Shown here piece by piece: positions 12,095-25,600 of a stretch of DNA of 64,000 nucleotides; positions within the stretch are counted from its first letter, which is position 1; every line of letters starts with the position of its first letter. The notes beneath the pieces were generated by a model. That model saw only the letters and a program-made list of their open reading frames with translations. It did not search any database and had not been told where the DNA came from. This stretch comes from Psilocybe azurescens. Taxonomy: Eukaryota; Basidiomycota; Agaricomycetes; Agaricales; Agrocybaceae. The position numbers and the translations under genes were made by a program. Where the stretch lies: NCBI GenBank assembly GCA_023853785.1, contig JAJIRX010000867.1:1-64000 (forward strand). The letters are read 5' to 3'.

Positions 12095-13480
12095 CTCGAG
12101 CATTTACGTAGTCCTTCCTCTGCATTCTTTTTCTAGTCATGCGGTGGGTTTTACGGCTCCGACCCGTCGATCTGTGGGTGGCGGTTCATTATCCCCGCCC
12201 ATGTACGCAAACTGCGCTATTCGTCGCTTCTATTTGTACGCTATATGTCTGGCTATCTATGTCATTCTATCGGTATTGGCGTACTTGTGCTCGATCCACG
12301 CTTATGCCATTCAAGTCCAGCTTGATTCTGCCGAATGTCTCTTCGTCATCGCTCTCAAACTGCCATGACAACTCTCATATACGCCGTCACTGCTACAGTG
12401 CTACTAGTTCTGTTGATGCGTCCATCTGTATGTCTTGTCTCCAATGCCTCCTTATATCGATTATCGATCATTCGCCAGCGACTACGTACCTCACTCCGTT
12501 GAATACCCTTCCAGACCTCTACCTCCCTCATCTCTTGATTTCCCCATCCATCCCTATCACAGCGGCCAAGCTCGAGCTCAAGCAAATGCCATTTCTCATC
12601 TCATGCGATATCTATCCGCATTTCCAACGCACCCACATCCGGCCACATTCAGATTCACAGGCACCCCGCCTTCTACGTTCTGGCTTCCAAATACAATAGA
12701 GAGTAGAGAAGGGGGGTACATCATATTTGTTTGTAGTGTGCGTAGGCATGTGTGTGCCGCGTAGTAGCTTGCGAACTTGGCGCAGCCATGGATCCAGGTT
12801 CTATCTTTATCAAGGCATCGCACCGCATCTGATGCATATGCTCATCCCCCTCTCACCGCCTACTCCCCACCTCATACCCCAAGCTCAAGCCCGCGCACAA
12901 GCAAAAACAGACGCCACGCCCATTTCATGCCTCCCATATCTACCCATATGTATGTACAACGCATCCGCATCCGCATCCGGTCATGCCATACACTCCGCTG
13001 CCCTCCTCTCTACTCTCTGCGTTGCCTACACCCTACAATCGAGGGTTCTGTAGAGAGCAGAAGAAAGGATGCGAAGGCCAACTAATTCGTATGGCACCCA
13101 ACTGCGCGTTGCACTGCGTTGCGTTGCCCATATGGTAAACCCTGGCTTCATATCCAATGCGGCGTGGCCGCAGCCTAGCTTACCTTTGCGCTCGTGCTCA
13201 GCGTTCACCTCCTCCCACAAACATTACGCAGTGCATGTAGCATTCCGGTGGCACCCGCTCACAAATGCCATGTCCCCATTTCGCACATTCGATCCGCATG
13301 TCCAACGCACCCAGGTGCATCCACCCACATCCACATATACCGTCGCGCCTCCCCTTGCTCCAATTCTTCATACACAATAGACTCTAGAGAGCAGCAGGGG
13401 TGATACGCGCGCGCGTGCGTGTGGCATGCCGGTTTCGCATTGCGTTGCGCATGTGGTGGACGACGTGCACGATAAATGCG
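12095..13480. repeat. Dispersed repeat A+B, contiguous copy
   Basis: Part A (12095-12780) is similar along its length to 20703-21432. Part B (from ~12782, starting at CCATGGATCCAG) is similar to the sequence starting at 38797. Both carry words such as GCGTGGCCGCAGCCTAGC and CATGTCCAACGCACC. The overlapping open frames are Ser/His/Pro-rich, differ between copies and are not supported as genes. It is probably a non-autonomous or decayed transposable element; its true ends are not visible. A (TCCGCA)n run lies at ~12965. Confidence 0.7.
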
Positions 13481-14993
13481 GCGTGGCTTCGCAGCTAAGC
13501 TCCTAGTCCGCCCTGCCGACCTGCCTATTCCGCTGCCTCCTCACCCGACCCTGTATTCACTAGTCTCGACACGGCTGATACTGTCGTTCCGGGCGTCTGT
13601 CCGCGGACCTTGCTGGTGCGATTGGGAGCAGCACGGGGTGTTGATGACTGTTACTATTATTTATAGCTGTGAGTTTTCTCCCCCCTTTCTAGAGAGAGAG
13701 AGAGAGAGAGAGGAACGTGGTTCTGATTTAGTTTGGATGTTTGTTTTTTTTCGTGTGTTTTTTGAATGTAGACTGGGAGATTGGCATGCGCGAATCAGGC
13801 GCGCCTGGGATGGCTGCGTCTGGTGATCTTCTATAAATAAAATAATCGACATCCGATATCGACATCTCCTTCTGCTCAGTCGATTCTACATACTCTGCCC
13901 ACCACCTTCGCCCTCGCCTTCCCGATGCCTATATTTCTATTTCACGTCCCTCTCCTCCTCACCTTCCCTTCCCCCTTCTTCCTCGTTGAGAGTATACTAA
14001 ATCGTGCAGTACTCATGGTGGTGGGCGGATGCAGTATAATTTATAGTTCCGTTCATTTGTTCGTTGTCTGTAAACAAAAAGAGTTATGCGCCCAGGGTGT
14101 GGTGTAAAGGGGCATTTGAAAGCTCTAAACTGAGATCTCTCTGACCCGCTCAGGCTGTATCTTCCATGTCGTGCTTGATGTTTCGAGAGTCATAAACCTT
14201 GTTGGGAATTCCATTCCAGCAGCTACGCGCAACCCCACTCTCCTCGTACTCGTACTCATCCTGCGGCTGCCACTTTAAAGAAGGGACCTCACCCATACAT
14301 GGTTCCACTCATCCAATGATGCGCTGATATTCGTGGTTTCTCTGCACGCAGAACTCGCCTTCAGCGTGCATCTGTTTCGTTGGTCGTAATTGTGTAAAGG
14401 GCGCTTCATTGCGCCATGTTCTCATCTCCTGTCAACAAGCAGACACTCTTCCTCAGAATTCCGTAAATCTTCTTAATCCTATTGCCCAACTATTGATACC
14501 CTCCTTCGTTCCTGTCCTAACCCTTCCTTTAGTTCCCTTTCTCTTGTCCCACTCAATATTTATTCGGTCTTAGAGCACCATGCGCTTTGTGGACTCGCTA
14601 ATAGGCTTTACTTTCAAAGATTGTTACTTGGAGACTCAATCCTCACGTTGCAGACGAGTCAGGTGAGATCCTTTTATACTCCAACACCCCAAAAGCATCA
14701 GCATTAGTCCATATGTGCTTCCCCAGGCGATCTTTAACGATGGGGCGTGTATATTTGACCTTAAATCAACGGACAAGCTGTGCATGTGAGCCACAGCCAT
14801 TTTGAAACATCGTGCGAGTATGTGGTTACTGGTATGCCACAGCTTTCCAACTTGTCTTTATACCTCTCTCATTGTGCTTGTCTTGCTGGTCTTCGTCGCT
14901 TACCCGACTTTTTTTCTGTTATCCCCCATCTAAAAACGGTAACATAAGCTCAGCGTATCGTCGCAGCTATAATATACCCCAGCTGCTTTCTCA
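13481..14993. other. Intergenic, with (AG)n microsatellite
   Basis: An (AG)n run lies at about 13691-13712. No gene is supported. A possible short exon with GTGAGA donor and CCCCAG acceptor around 14580-14725 precedes the NACHT gene but could not be tied to it. Otherwise T- and C-rich sequence. Confidence 0.4.
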
Positions 14994-17605
14994 ATGTTCA
15001 GAACTGCGAACAATGTTTTCATAAACGGGGGACGTTTATGGACCAGCACCACCAGAGTACATCGTTCACCGTGCGTGGTATGTCTATTTCCTGGCTTCGA
15101 CTGACATTGCTTACCTCTCAATTCATGTTCCTGGCAGCAATAGATCGACTGATGGAAGCAGCATCTCTCGGGGCGCTCCATAACTCTGGCGAGCGATTCG
15201 ACCCTCCTAAATGCCACCCAAATACTCGTATCGCCGTCCTTCAGAAGCTCATGGATTGGTTTATTGGGGTGTTTGGATGGGATGACTTGGTGCTTTGGCT
15301 GTATGGTCCGGCAGGCGCAGGCAAATCGGCCATCGCCCAGACCTTCGCAGAACTATGCGCCGCAAAGAATCGCCTTCTCGCCGTTTTCTTTTTCTCTAGG
15401 TCAGATCTCAGGCGAAACAACGAAAAGGCTTTCGTCGCAACGTTGGCCTATCAATTATGGTTACATATTCCTGAATCCCGGCCAATAGTCGAAGCAGTTA
15501 TCAACAACAATCCGGCCATCTTTCGGCTCAATTTCGATACTCAATTTCGCACATTATTCCTTGAGCCTCTTCTTCAGCTTTCCAGTGCCGGAGGCTTCAC
15601 ATCTGGGACACCGTTTCCCAAACTAGTCATCATAGATGGTCTCGACGAATGCAATGGAGCGGATGTTCAGAACACCATTTTAAACACCATCTCGAATGCA
15701 CTCCAACATCATCATCCCTTGGCTCTCCCCTTCAGACTTCTCATTGCCAGCCGACCAGAGTATCACCTCACCACATCATTTTCTGTCGCCCCTCTCAGCA
15801 GTCTGACTTTTCGTCTTGCATTTGACTACACATACCGGCCAGATGGGGATATCCGGCTATATCTGACAGACTCATTTCGTGACATACGAAAGACGCACAT
15901 CATGCGCACCCATCTTCCAGATTCATGGCCATCGTGGGAAGACATCACTAAATTGGTCGCAAAATCATCAGGTCAATTCATCTATGCGGCCACTGTCATT
16001 AAATATGTGTCCTCTCCTCGACGTAATCCACTTGATCGCCTCAAAATCATTCAAGGCCTCCTTCCGGTCAATGACGACATGCCATATGCACAACTCGATT
16101 CTCTATATATCAATATCCTTTCCGAGGTGGAAGATATCAAAGCAGTCTTGCAAATTCTAGGGACGGTTTTTGTATTGACCAATAACACAGATGATTCTAT
16201 TGAACCTCTGAGACTCAATGGTCTGGAGAAGTTTATGCAACTTACTCCAGGCACTCTTCAGCTCTTACTCCTTGACGTATTGTCCGTTGTGGATGCCTCA
16301 GATAACAACAAGCCCATCAAATTTCTTCATGCCTCGTTCAGTGACTTCCTTGTCGATTCGACCCGTTCTCGTCAATTTTTCATTGATCCCAGTAAAAGGC
16401 ATGAGGAAGCTGCCCATTTTTGTATTTCTGCCATTGCATGTAAGCATTGATCACTCTCTTACAAATTTATTTCTGAGCTTTGGTCTATTTCATATATAGC
16501 ACTCGATATAGCAAGACCGGTGCAAGATTATGCGTACTGGTCGCTCTTGAAACATCTTCGACTGGCAGGCCCTCTGCATAACAACACCACTCTTCGGGAG
16601 CAGGTTTTCAAGGTGCCCTATCTTCAGAAATGGAGACGCTATGCTGCTACATCATTTGATGGATCTTTGGGAATCATTCCCACACCTTTGAAGCCGGATC
16701 CTGTAATGTTTCTACAATTTCTGCAAACGTCGGTATGTCTGCTTTTTGTGAATGTATCAAAATCAATGTATTTGACTCCAAGCCAAGAATTTTAGGCAAA
16801 CGGAAGAGCTTTATCTCCACCATCGAGGTATCTTTGATCAACAATTATGCGACTACCTGGAAAGGATTCCTGTGAGCCCTTGCCTAGCTTTTGGACTGCT
16901 GTCTGTGCTGGCGGGATACTTTTTAAACATAAAGGAGCGGTCTCTTTGCACACATTTAGTATTCTTTCATCCTTTTCAGCACCCGCTGTCTTGGCCAATG
17001 TGCCAGCTTTACTCTTTTCTGCAACATTCGATCAAATTGATGTGGTCAATTGGTTGCGAAAAACTAATTGGTACACCTCTTATCCCATAACTAATATTCC
17101 ATATCTACAGATGGTGATGGAATTTCTACGTGATCCGTCACGAGCAGGACCATACGCTATAGACCTATCAACGTATACCATGGCTGCGGTGTTCGCGGTG
17201 GAGTTTTTAGTCAGGGACTGGGGTGGGACAAAGTTCACTGCTCTGCACGCATTTAACTATGAGGAGTGGAGCTTCATCTGGGATGCTTTTGCATTCACGT
17301 TGTCGAAGGCCGGGTACTCGACCAAGCTAGTCAATATGCTTGGCCAACAGAAACTTAGCTTCAATGTAGGAAAACCGAGTACCAATGTGCGCCATCGGGT
17401 ACAGACCTTGTTTGGAGCAGTCCGCAACTATTTGCAGAAATTTAAATGGTCAAGTCCTTCACCGTTCAAAATTATCATGAACTGGAGAGGATATCCAATT
17501 GACTCAAGTGACTATGTTATTACTCAATTCACGGCCGATGACCTATATGATAACTACTGGACACACCACCTTATCTACATTGATGAGTCCATTCTATCGA
17601 GCTGA
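14994..17605 (+). CDS. NACHT-domain STAND NTPase
   Basis: Fungal NLR-like NTPase; proteins of this class are signal-transducing ATPases implicated in non-self recognition. Visible in order: a short N-terminal FxNGG-type peptide (from 14994), ERFDPPKCHPNTR, Walker A GPAGAGKSAIA at ~15303-15335, an FFFSR sensor segment, Walker B KLVIIDGLDEC at ~15620-15655, an ASRPE motif (arginine finger region), and FLHASFSDFL typical of basidiomycete members. Intron 1 (15078-15137, 60 nt) is in frame if retained. A second intron is at 16440-16499. Further exons run to a stop at 17605; the joins at ~16730 and ~16870-16960 are uncertain. No C-terminal WD40, TPR or ankyrin array is seen, so the sensor part is short and unrecognised. 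The N-terminal peptide is out of frame with the core by one base at a G-run near 15026. Confidence 0.75.
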
Positions 17606-19168
17606 CGAGGACGTGCAGGAGCCCACGGAGAAAAAGAGAATGGCCTCGTAGGAATAAATAGTTTGGGCGACGCTGTATATTCGGAGGATGATGTGGTGTT
17701 AATGTGCAAAGGGAATGCACTAGCGTGGAGTGTACCACTATATGGTGAACCTAATAATAATATTCGCACCCGACGTCCCCGACCGAGTCACTGAGACCGC
17801 AGGTTCGGGATAGACATTGATTCCAATAAGGTGAAGATTGGCCTTGGCCTTGGCTGATGCTTTTGGACCTCTCTTCTCCTCTTCTCTTTAAAGTCGCCTC
17901 AAGGTTACTTGTACCACAAACGCGAGTATTCACTCAATGAAACAATATTTTCTTTCTTTCAAATCCATTGACCGAACATAAAAGCCAAAGGTATTCAATA
18001 CCTTAAATTTGTGCTAGCTATGCATGCGTGAATTATATTTATCTAGAGTGCCAGTAACAGTCTGAAATACAAAAACTTGTTTGCGAAGTCATTTCGCGGC
18101 TCGTCGGTTCCCGCCCTGTGTGTAAAGATGTGCGTGTTGATCGTCATTCTCATGTATTGAATTTCTTAATTAATACTATCGTCGTCATGTACGCCTCCAG
18201 CCAGCGCCCTCATTCTCGTTGAAATCGTCACCTCACGAATAACGAACAAAACGCCGAAAAACGGAAGGTGAGGGGGGAGAGATGTTGGGTACATGTGCAT
18301 ATGCATGGCTTGCATGTCGTGAATAATTGTCGTGATGTCCTGATCGTGAGGATATTCGAGCGTCGAGCATCGTGGGTCATGCTCATAGCGCGTAAAATGA
18401 AGCTGTTAGAGTTCTGAATACTCAAACCTTGGTGTGTTCCTATGAAGACAAAGGTTAGTGTATTTATTTGTTTAGAGTCTGTCATTTCGAGACTCTTGAG
18501 AATGTGTAAGATGCTGAGTAAGTATCCGAAGATATTTGAGTAACTTCGTTAACAGTTAGAACTTAAGTTTAATGGACGATTATTATGTACTACTAGCGCG
18601 AGGCTATAGAAGTAATAATATAACTTGTGTAGTAGCGTGAAGCCTTACTAACAAGTAATTGTCCTGGTCTACTTAAGTTGGTAGGGTGTAAATTGAGTGT
18701 AAAAGATGATATAGAACAGGTATCTAGAGTAATCTTTATATACTACAGCTAATACTTCTAAATGATGCTAGAACTATTCAACTGGAAGGTTCTATATAAT
18801 ATTCAGAAGATTCTAATATATTCTGACCATGTGTAGCAAACGCTAGACAAGGGTAACGAGCCTTACGTGTGTTGCGCACATGTTCGGTCTTCAGCTTGAA
18901 CTGTTTTTAGCCGTTTGCAGGTAAGTCAGATCTTCCCGAGATACTAAATTGGGCAAGTCCTAATCAATAGGACTTGCTTGGCAACAATTTAGTATGTTAT
19001 CTATGTATTTGGACATTTATTCTGTACTTGGTAATACGTCTAAATACATGTATGAGGCTCGTATAATCAGAAGTGTAAAGAAAGACCTAGAAAAGAAGAA
19101 AAGAAATGGTGCTTAGACGCTACTTGCACATATTGATTGACTGTCGGCATATCATCCGTAACAGAAGC

Positions 19169-19202
<34 letters not shown>

Positions 19203-20702
19203 ACAGCGCAAATTCGAACCGTAAATCCGAACGGCCGGGATCTTTAGTTGTGTGGGGTGTTGTATGTGTATGTGTGGGTGTGGTGTGGGTGTGGGTGTGG
19301 GTGTCCTCGAGACATCGTCGGGTCGGAAGGGAGGGGGTTGCACTCGCTTTATTCGATCAATATGTCTTTCCTCATTTCTGTTTTTTGAGCGGCGTACTAG
19401 AATCTATAAATCACAACAATCACAAAAGAGAACGCCATCAAGCCATCAAGCCAACGACGCACCCCGGCACTCAACTCAAACACCGTCCGAAGAATAGTTA
19501 CGGAGGAAGAGAGCCGGAGATATTATCGCTTTTACTAAGTACTGGACTAACGGGTTATGGTGGTAGTAGACCAAAACAAGATGTTGTGGAAAATAAAAAT
19601 AAAACCACATACCCTAAAAGGGACGCATGAAAATCAAACAAAGCAGAACGACTCGAGAAGCCGAAAGATCCAGGCAAACAATGAAACAATCGACTCGACG
19701 CCAAATCAAGGCAGAGGATGTATAGGGGGAGTAAGAAGTTGAATTTGGATCTGGGCTTCGAACCCAGTCAGCTCCAGCTGCCCATCCCTTTCTGTGTGCG
19801 GTGTTGGGAGTTTGAAAATTAAACGCGTTGAGGATAGATGGTGAAAGATAAAAGTTCGAATAAAAGGCGGGAGTTGAAAGCTGAAAAGAGGATTAAAAAG
19901 TAGGTGTGGAGAACAAAGTGAAAGGGCGGATAGAGGGTAGGAATTCTGAAGCGTGTGCTGGAAGGGGCACGATAAAAATAAAAGGACTGGCGAGAGGAAT
20001 ATATGGACAGGAGTATGGACGGGCTAACATGAACCTAGAGAAACCAAATACCAAACCTCAGGAATTCATACCCATGCAAAAAAAAGCATGCAACGCACGC
20101 ACTAATGCAAGTCCTCCTCCAATTAATATTGCATCCCAGCATACCAATCCACGACCGACGACGGGTCATACTCCTCCATCTCCTGCACGCAGCCTTCTTC
20201 TTTCTCTTCAGCAGCTCACGCACACGTCCGCAATCCACTCCTCATACTCCTACCCGCTCCTTCTTGCAGTTAGCACTGGAATCACCGGAACAGACGCTGC
20301 CCAACTCCATGTGCGCAGGCATCATGCGGTGCTTCATGAACAGGAACACGATCACGTAGGACGTGGGCAGGTTGGCGTGCCGGCCTGGTCTATTTACAAA
20401 GGGCCAGGAAAATTCGCAGCCAAGATTCCAAAATGCCAACAACAGATCTGCGATGTTGAAGCCCACTACAATTGGAAGAATAAAGCTACCTGATGTCAGC
20501 GAAAATCCTTGATTTACAAAATCAATTCGAGGGTTCGTGAAAGAGCTAAAGGAGAAAGGGGTGGTCCTGGAAAGAGAGCTTTGGGATATCAAGCTTCAAG
20601 GTTAACGCACACAAGCGCTAAGAAGAAGCGCAAAAGTAGCTTGACATACAGATCGAGTCCACCAAGAAAGAGCTATTTACTGCCGCTGTTGTCATCATCG
20701 AC
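17606..20702. other. Intergenic; simple repeats and a stem-loop
   Basis: No gene is firmly supported. Seen: a 52-bp imperfect stem-loop at ~18941-18992 (ACTAAATT ... GCAAGTCCT / AGGACTTGC ... AATTTAGT), an (AG)n run at ~19169-19198, and a (GTGTGG)n-like tract at 19255-19303. The stretch 18550-19000, with its many short dyads, could be a decayed solo LTR, but no TG...CA pair with a duplication was found. Confidence 0.4.
20242..20592 (-). other. Possible membrane-protein exon (weak)
   Basis: A 116-residue minus-strand open frame has a hydrophobic stretch (SGSFILPIVVGFNIADLLLAFW) and a second one (TSYVIVFLFM). No family was recognised, and the plus strand has a longer open frame over the same bases. 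Kept only as a candidate. Confidence 0.2.
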
Positions 20703-21432
20703 CGCGAGCATTTACGTAATCCTTCCTCTGCTTTCTTTTTTAGTCACGCGGTGGGTTTTACGGCCCCGACCCGTCGATCTGTGGCGGTTCATTCTCCCCG
20801 CCTCCCATCTACGCAGACTACGCTATTCGTCAGCTTCTATTTGTCATTTCTTCTGAACTATGTGTCTGGCCATCTATGCCATTCCATCGGTATTGGCATA
20901 CTTGTGTTCGATCCACGCTTATGCCGTTCAAGTCCAGCTTGATTCTGCCTAATGTGTCTCTCGTCATCGCTCGAAAACTGCCATGCCAACTCTCATATAC
21001 GCCGTCACTGCTACAGTGCTACTAGTTCTGTTGATGCTTCCATCTGCATGTCCTGTCTCTAATACTTCCTCATATTGATCATCGATCACCCGCCAGCAAC
21101 TACGTACCTCACAATTACATTCTATCTCCGTTGAATACCCTTCCAGACCTCTACCTTCCTCATCTCTTGATCTCCCCCTTCCATCCCCTATCACAGCGCC
21201 CCAAGCTCGAGCCCAAGCAAATGCCATCTCCTCATCCCATGCGATATCTATCCGCACTTCCAATGCACCCACACCCCGCCACATTCAGATTCACATGCAC
21301 CCCCGCCTTCTACGTTCTGGCTTCCATACACAATGGAGAGTAGAGAAAAGGGGTTACAGCATATATTTTTTGTAGTGTGCGTAGGCGTGTGTGTGCCACG
21401 CGTAGTAGCTTGCGAACTTGGCGCATCCATGG
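20703..21432. repeat. Dispersed repeat A, second copy (5' part)
   Basis: Closely follows 12095-12780, with small gaps, from GCGAGCATTTACG to CTTGCGAACTTGGCGCATCCATGG. In the first copy this junction runs straight on into part B. Here it is interrupted at CATCCATGG by 17.4 kb of later insertions, and part B resumes at 38797. Confidence 0.75.
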
Positions 21433-22181
21433 AACTGGCGTTCTCTCCCACCGTCTCACATTCCTTAAAAGGAAATATGTACAATTTAAGGGTAGATAAT
21501 TACTTATAACCGTTGACAGTAAATGCCGGTTAGGTAGAGTGGTTATTGATGCAAGTTATTTGACGTGTGCTCGATGGTTCAATTCTCAGTGAATGCATTT
21601 TATTGTTCATTTTTTTATGTTTTCATACTTAAGACAATTTCCCAATTGCCATAAGTATTTTTAATACTGCCTTAGCTATGTTAGGCATTGTTGAATAGTT
21701 ATGTAGGGCATAGGAGGTTAGAGCTAGGGCTTAGGTATCCATTTCTCTCAATGCAGTAGCATATTCTCAGTTAGGTTACAGAGTTAGTGTGGCTGGTTAT
21801 GTTAGGTGGTTAGTGTATATTTTTTCTTTGAATCTTTTATTATTGTGCAATAAGCAAACATGGGCTAAGACGCACAGGTGTAGATGTACACCACTCTGCA
21901 CTATTGTATCTACTAGTGCTCAAAACATAGAGAGCGACAAACTTATATATCTAGGGGTCTTTTGTAAGGTATAGGGAGATGTAAATTAAGGCTCATTATG
22001 AGCCAGGGGGTTAGTGTAGGTCAGATTGCTTGAAAACACATATAAGCGTGTCCTTGAGAAGCGCACACATAGGGCGATGTCCCACTGCTCAGTCGTGCGA
22101 TTACCAAATAAGGCAAATCAGTGATCTCTGACACATCACGTGTAACTGAAAATGTGAGACGGTGGGAGAGCAAGGACAGTT
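21433..22181. mobile_element. 749-bp TIR element, 9-bp target duplication
   Basis: The left end AACTGGCG...CTCTCCCACCGTCTCACATT is repeated in reverse complement at the right end (AATGTGAGACGGTGGGAGAG ... CAGTT at 22181). CATCCATGG precedes it (21424-21432). The same word follows its right end once the later giant insertion is taken out (CATCC at 22182-22186 joined to ATGG after 38799). A 9-bp duplication fits Mutator-like elements. No transposase inside, so it is non-autonomous. A tRNA-like A/B-box pair lies at ~21527-21580. Confidence 0.7.
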
Positions 22182-22186
22182 CATCC

Positions 22187-22640
22187 CACTGCTGGCAGCG
22201 GTGATTTTCGCGAGTTGCAAAATTCATGGGAAACAGACTTGCAATAGTTTAAGTGTTTCATGTGGCGAAATTTATCATCTACCAAGACTTTTTTGTTCGC
22301 AAAAGACAATTAAAATTCAAGCAAAATGACGAAATATTCTCAAATTTAACATTCAGCAGATTTTTACCTTTGCGGTGCTTGTCCGAGATTAAAAATCAAA
22401 TAGAAATTGAAAATTTAGCTGAAATTTAGGCAAATTCAAAATCCATCCTTTCCCCAATAGGTAAATGATTTGCGAAATCCATCATTTTCCACATGAAAAA
22501 AGTTTAAAATTACCAAAGATTTCTAATAAATATAGCAATTCGTAAAATAATATCAAAATTTTGTATATCGCATATTGCAAAATGGATTGCACATAGTCGG
22601 AGCCACATCTATGGGCCCGCCAACGCCCGCTGAAGAGACA
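22187..22640 (+). repeat. Left TIR of the giant element
   Basis: About 450 bp that matches 38345-38796 in reverse complement. The first 25 bases are identical; further in the match is interrupted by substitutions and short gaps, ending at the shared CCCGCCAACGCCC word (~22615). The divergence between arms suggests an old insertion or long-standing TIR drift. Confidence 0.8.
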
Positions 22641-25600
22641 TGTTGTTCCGGTTAATATTCCTGTAACGTAAATAAGCAACATGTTGAACGGTGTTTAAAT
22701 AGATAAATACCCTGGACAGAGAGACAACAACAATACACCGACTGTCATCCCAGATAAGTGGGAGGCGAGCAAAGTGAGTCTCAACATCTTGTGGTTTCAC
22801 GATTGCGAGCTGTCCCAAATTTTGCGACCAAAGAGAGGCTTGAAGGGCTGGATACTTCTCGAACGGATCTCTAGCCATCGTTTTGAGGAAATATTTTACT
22901 ACAAATAGAATTTCAGTTGAAGATGTTTGAATGACACTTTCAATTTGGGCCGGAACAGAAGGACACAATGGACAGCGGACAAGAATAGAGCCATTCCCCT
23001 GGTGCCGAGTGAACGCGGAGAAGGTCAATCCATTCATAGTGTAAAAAGTGTGGAATTTGGCTGCACGGGGTGGCACTGTTGACTGAAAATGAGTTCGAAG
23101 AGCCTTGTAGGTGTCTTCTGGAATAGATGTCATGTCTTTTGGATCAAAGGGGTATTGTCCTCAAGATCGACAGAAAAACGAGATATGTCTGTGAGAAGGG
23201 TATTGCGTATCTGAGGGTCGATGAGTTTAGCAAAGTAAGATTGGCAGTTTTTGATAGCTGAGGGGCACCCTTCTTTTAAAAGAAGGGCTCGCAGGCTCAA
23301 AGATTTCGTAAAAGATGTGGAAATCGTTTCTTCAAGTTGTCCTACAAACAGGTTGGTAAAAGCAAGAGCAAAATGAAAGATAATGACTGACCATTTTGAA
23401 AGTTAGTAGGAATACATTGCAAAAGACCGATTAAGCGTTCAAATGGGAATGTCCACCATGCATGAACGGGCCCATATAGGCGTATATATTCTGATAAATG
23501 AAGCGCCATATGGTGGTTAGGAAGGAACTTGTACAGCGGGAACAAGTCACGTAGACCTGCAAGGTAATTTTGCATATATTTGAGGTAAAGATCCGCCTTC
23601 TCTGAAGACGCAGTCTGAGATGAAGCGATGATGACCGCTGAAACCAACGATAAAGTGACGGATAATAGTTTCTTGTGCTGTGCGGAGCGGCTGTCATGGG
23701 CTTCATCGCCATTTTGATCCCATAAACGAATTAAAGAAATAGGCAGATAGGTTGTGCCCAAAGTTCGCCATTGATCTGACTTGAGTTTTCCATGACTCGG
23801 CTCCCCAAGATTATTTGGGACAGCAGTCAGCCAAGATGGTGTCGTCATGCGTTCGATATCAGATCTAATTTCAGCCATTTCGTCCACAGTGAGAATGGCA
23901 CCTTTTCGGAATTTTGCGGTATTTCGGCCTGAGTGCGTCAGCTGGATCAAAAAAAAATAAGCAAACTGGTAACAAAGAATGTAAGGGCCTTTATCTCACC
24001 CAGTTAAGAAGCGACTTTGCATAGTCTGCCTTGTTCATTTTCTTCTTTTGACGTGGGTGGAATTTATGTATAGCGGGACATCTAGCGCCTTACAGGCAAG
24101 TTCGAGTGCCGGTCGGTGCAAGTTTAAGAGTCGTTTGAAGTAAGTGTCGTAGCCGTCAGGTGTAATGAGTTCATGGCTAATAGGTGACTCAAGTATCTTG
24201 ATTAGTTTGACAATGCTCTTATGCTCATGTCCGTTCAGTTTCAGGGTTTCAGTAACAGGAATATTAATGTTGAGTACGGGTGTTGTATTGCCATCTGTAC
24301 CGTTTAATCGGATGCCAAGGATTTCAGTGTTCCTGCACTAGACCAAGGAAGAGATTGTGCATGGCATCGGCGACAACAAAGCGAGAAGGTTCAAAGTATG
24401 GGAGGCGGTGCAACTCAGAGTATCGTATGCCCGTTTGCTGGACAATTTCTGCCCTCTCCTTTTCATTTTGTGCGTCACAATATTGTTGACTAGAGTGTCG
24501 AATATCTTGTTCTGTCCGACGTTCGCGAGATGGAAGTGTACGCGTCTCCGAGGTCCTTAGGACGACGGGTACAATGACAAATGGCGCATGCTTGGGTATG
24601 ATTAAGCAAGGCAAAGCCGTTTACTTTGCGGGCAGCAGGTAGATCGCAAACGACACAGACGAGCGCACACCGAACCACCCTTCCATAAAACTGATCTCTA
24701 GTTTGTGAAAAACGGACGCCAGTATGCCAGAATTCCAAAAGCTCGTCAATGAGAGGGCACAGATAATGATTGAGACAGGCCAGAGGAGGTTCATTGGGAC
24801 CAGGGACGACTCCAAATAGGAACATATTTTCAGGCTGATATCGCATCTCTGGAGGAAGATTGAGACAGACAAGGGATATCAACCCGATGGACTTTTTCTT
24901 TCCAGCTTGCTTGTTTCCCAAGGGATTGAAGAAGTCTACACACATGGAGAAAACATAACGTCCCTCGCCATTACCGAGGCTAAAATGTAGGCCATCTGGA
25001 CCCTTAAAGTCACGGAGGACTTCACCGTCAAAAATATCTTTCATTTTGGGAATTGGGTCTTCGCCGGTTGTGCATGAGTCCCAGGATCCATCCATTTTGC
25101 GCTCAAATCCCGCCCGCAAAAGCAGAGCACCAAGCCAGTCTTTGAAACTCCAACCAATAAAGGGCTTGATTGGGATGGATATTGTATGGCCTTCGACGCG
25201 CTTTGGCTTCAGCAGAGGCGTGCCACATTTACGTCCTCCACGATACTGGCGATGGTTACACCTCTCAGGATAGATCGAAATCGGAGAACCAGGCTCGAAT
25301 TTTGGTTTGTAGGTGAAATGACAATCTGGATTTGGGCAAACTGCAAAAACTGAGTGGGAATTTTTCAGAGAAAGATGTTCCTCAATAGCGCGAATATCAG
25401 CTGGAATGTTGGAGAGAAGCTTTTCATCACGTTGCATTAAGTTTGGACCAGATAGAAGAAGAGTCAACTGTATTATATATTGGACCATTCATAATAGGAA
25501 TGAACAACCACGACGGCTGACACCGAGAATAATCTGGCATGCAACAACCATGAAGAAGGTGATTTGAAGAATCGGGTCTACGTTTAGCAGGATGGATCGA

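Noticed and set aside
12084..13403. Open frames of 70-186 codons in repeat A+B
   Set aside because: Frames and sequences are not conserved between the two copies of the repeat, while the nucleotide sequence is.
13476..13826. 116-codon frame with an (ER)n stretch
   Set aside because: The ER stretch is the (AG)n microsatellite; the rest has no protein-like pattern.
18550..19000. Solo LTR
   Set aside because: No TG...CA ends with a matching target duplication were found.
19740..19800. A T-arm-like CTGGGTTCGAAGCCCAG on the minus strand, suggesting a tRNA
   Set aside because: No matching acceptor stem, D-arm or anticodon arm at the right distance could be folded.
19906..20493. 195-codon plus-strand open frame
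   Set aside because: Low-complexity composition, no splice context, no domain; the minus strand has a hydrophobic frame over the same bases.
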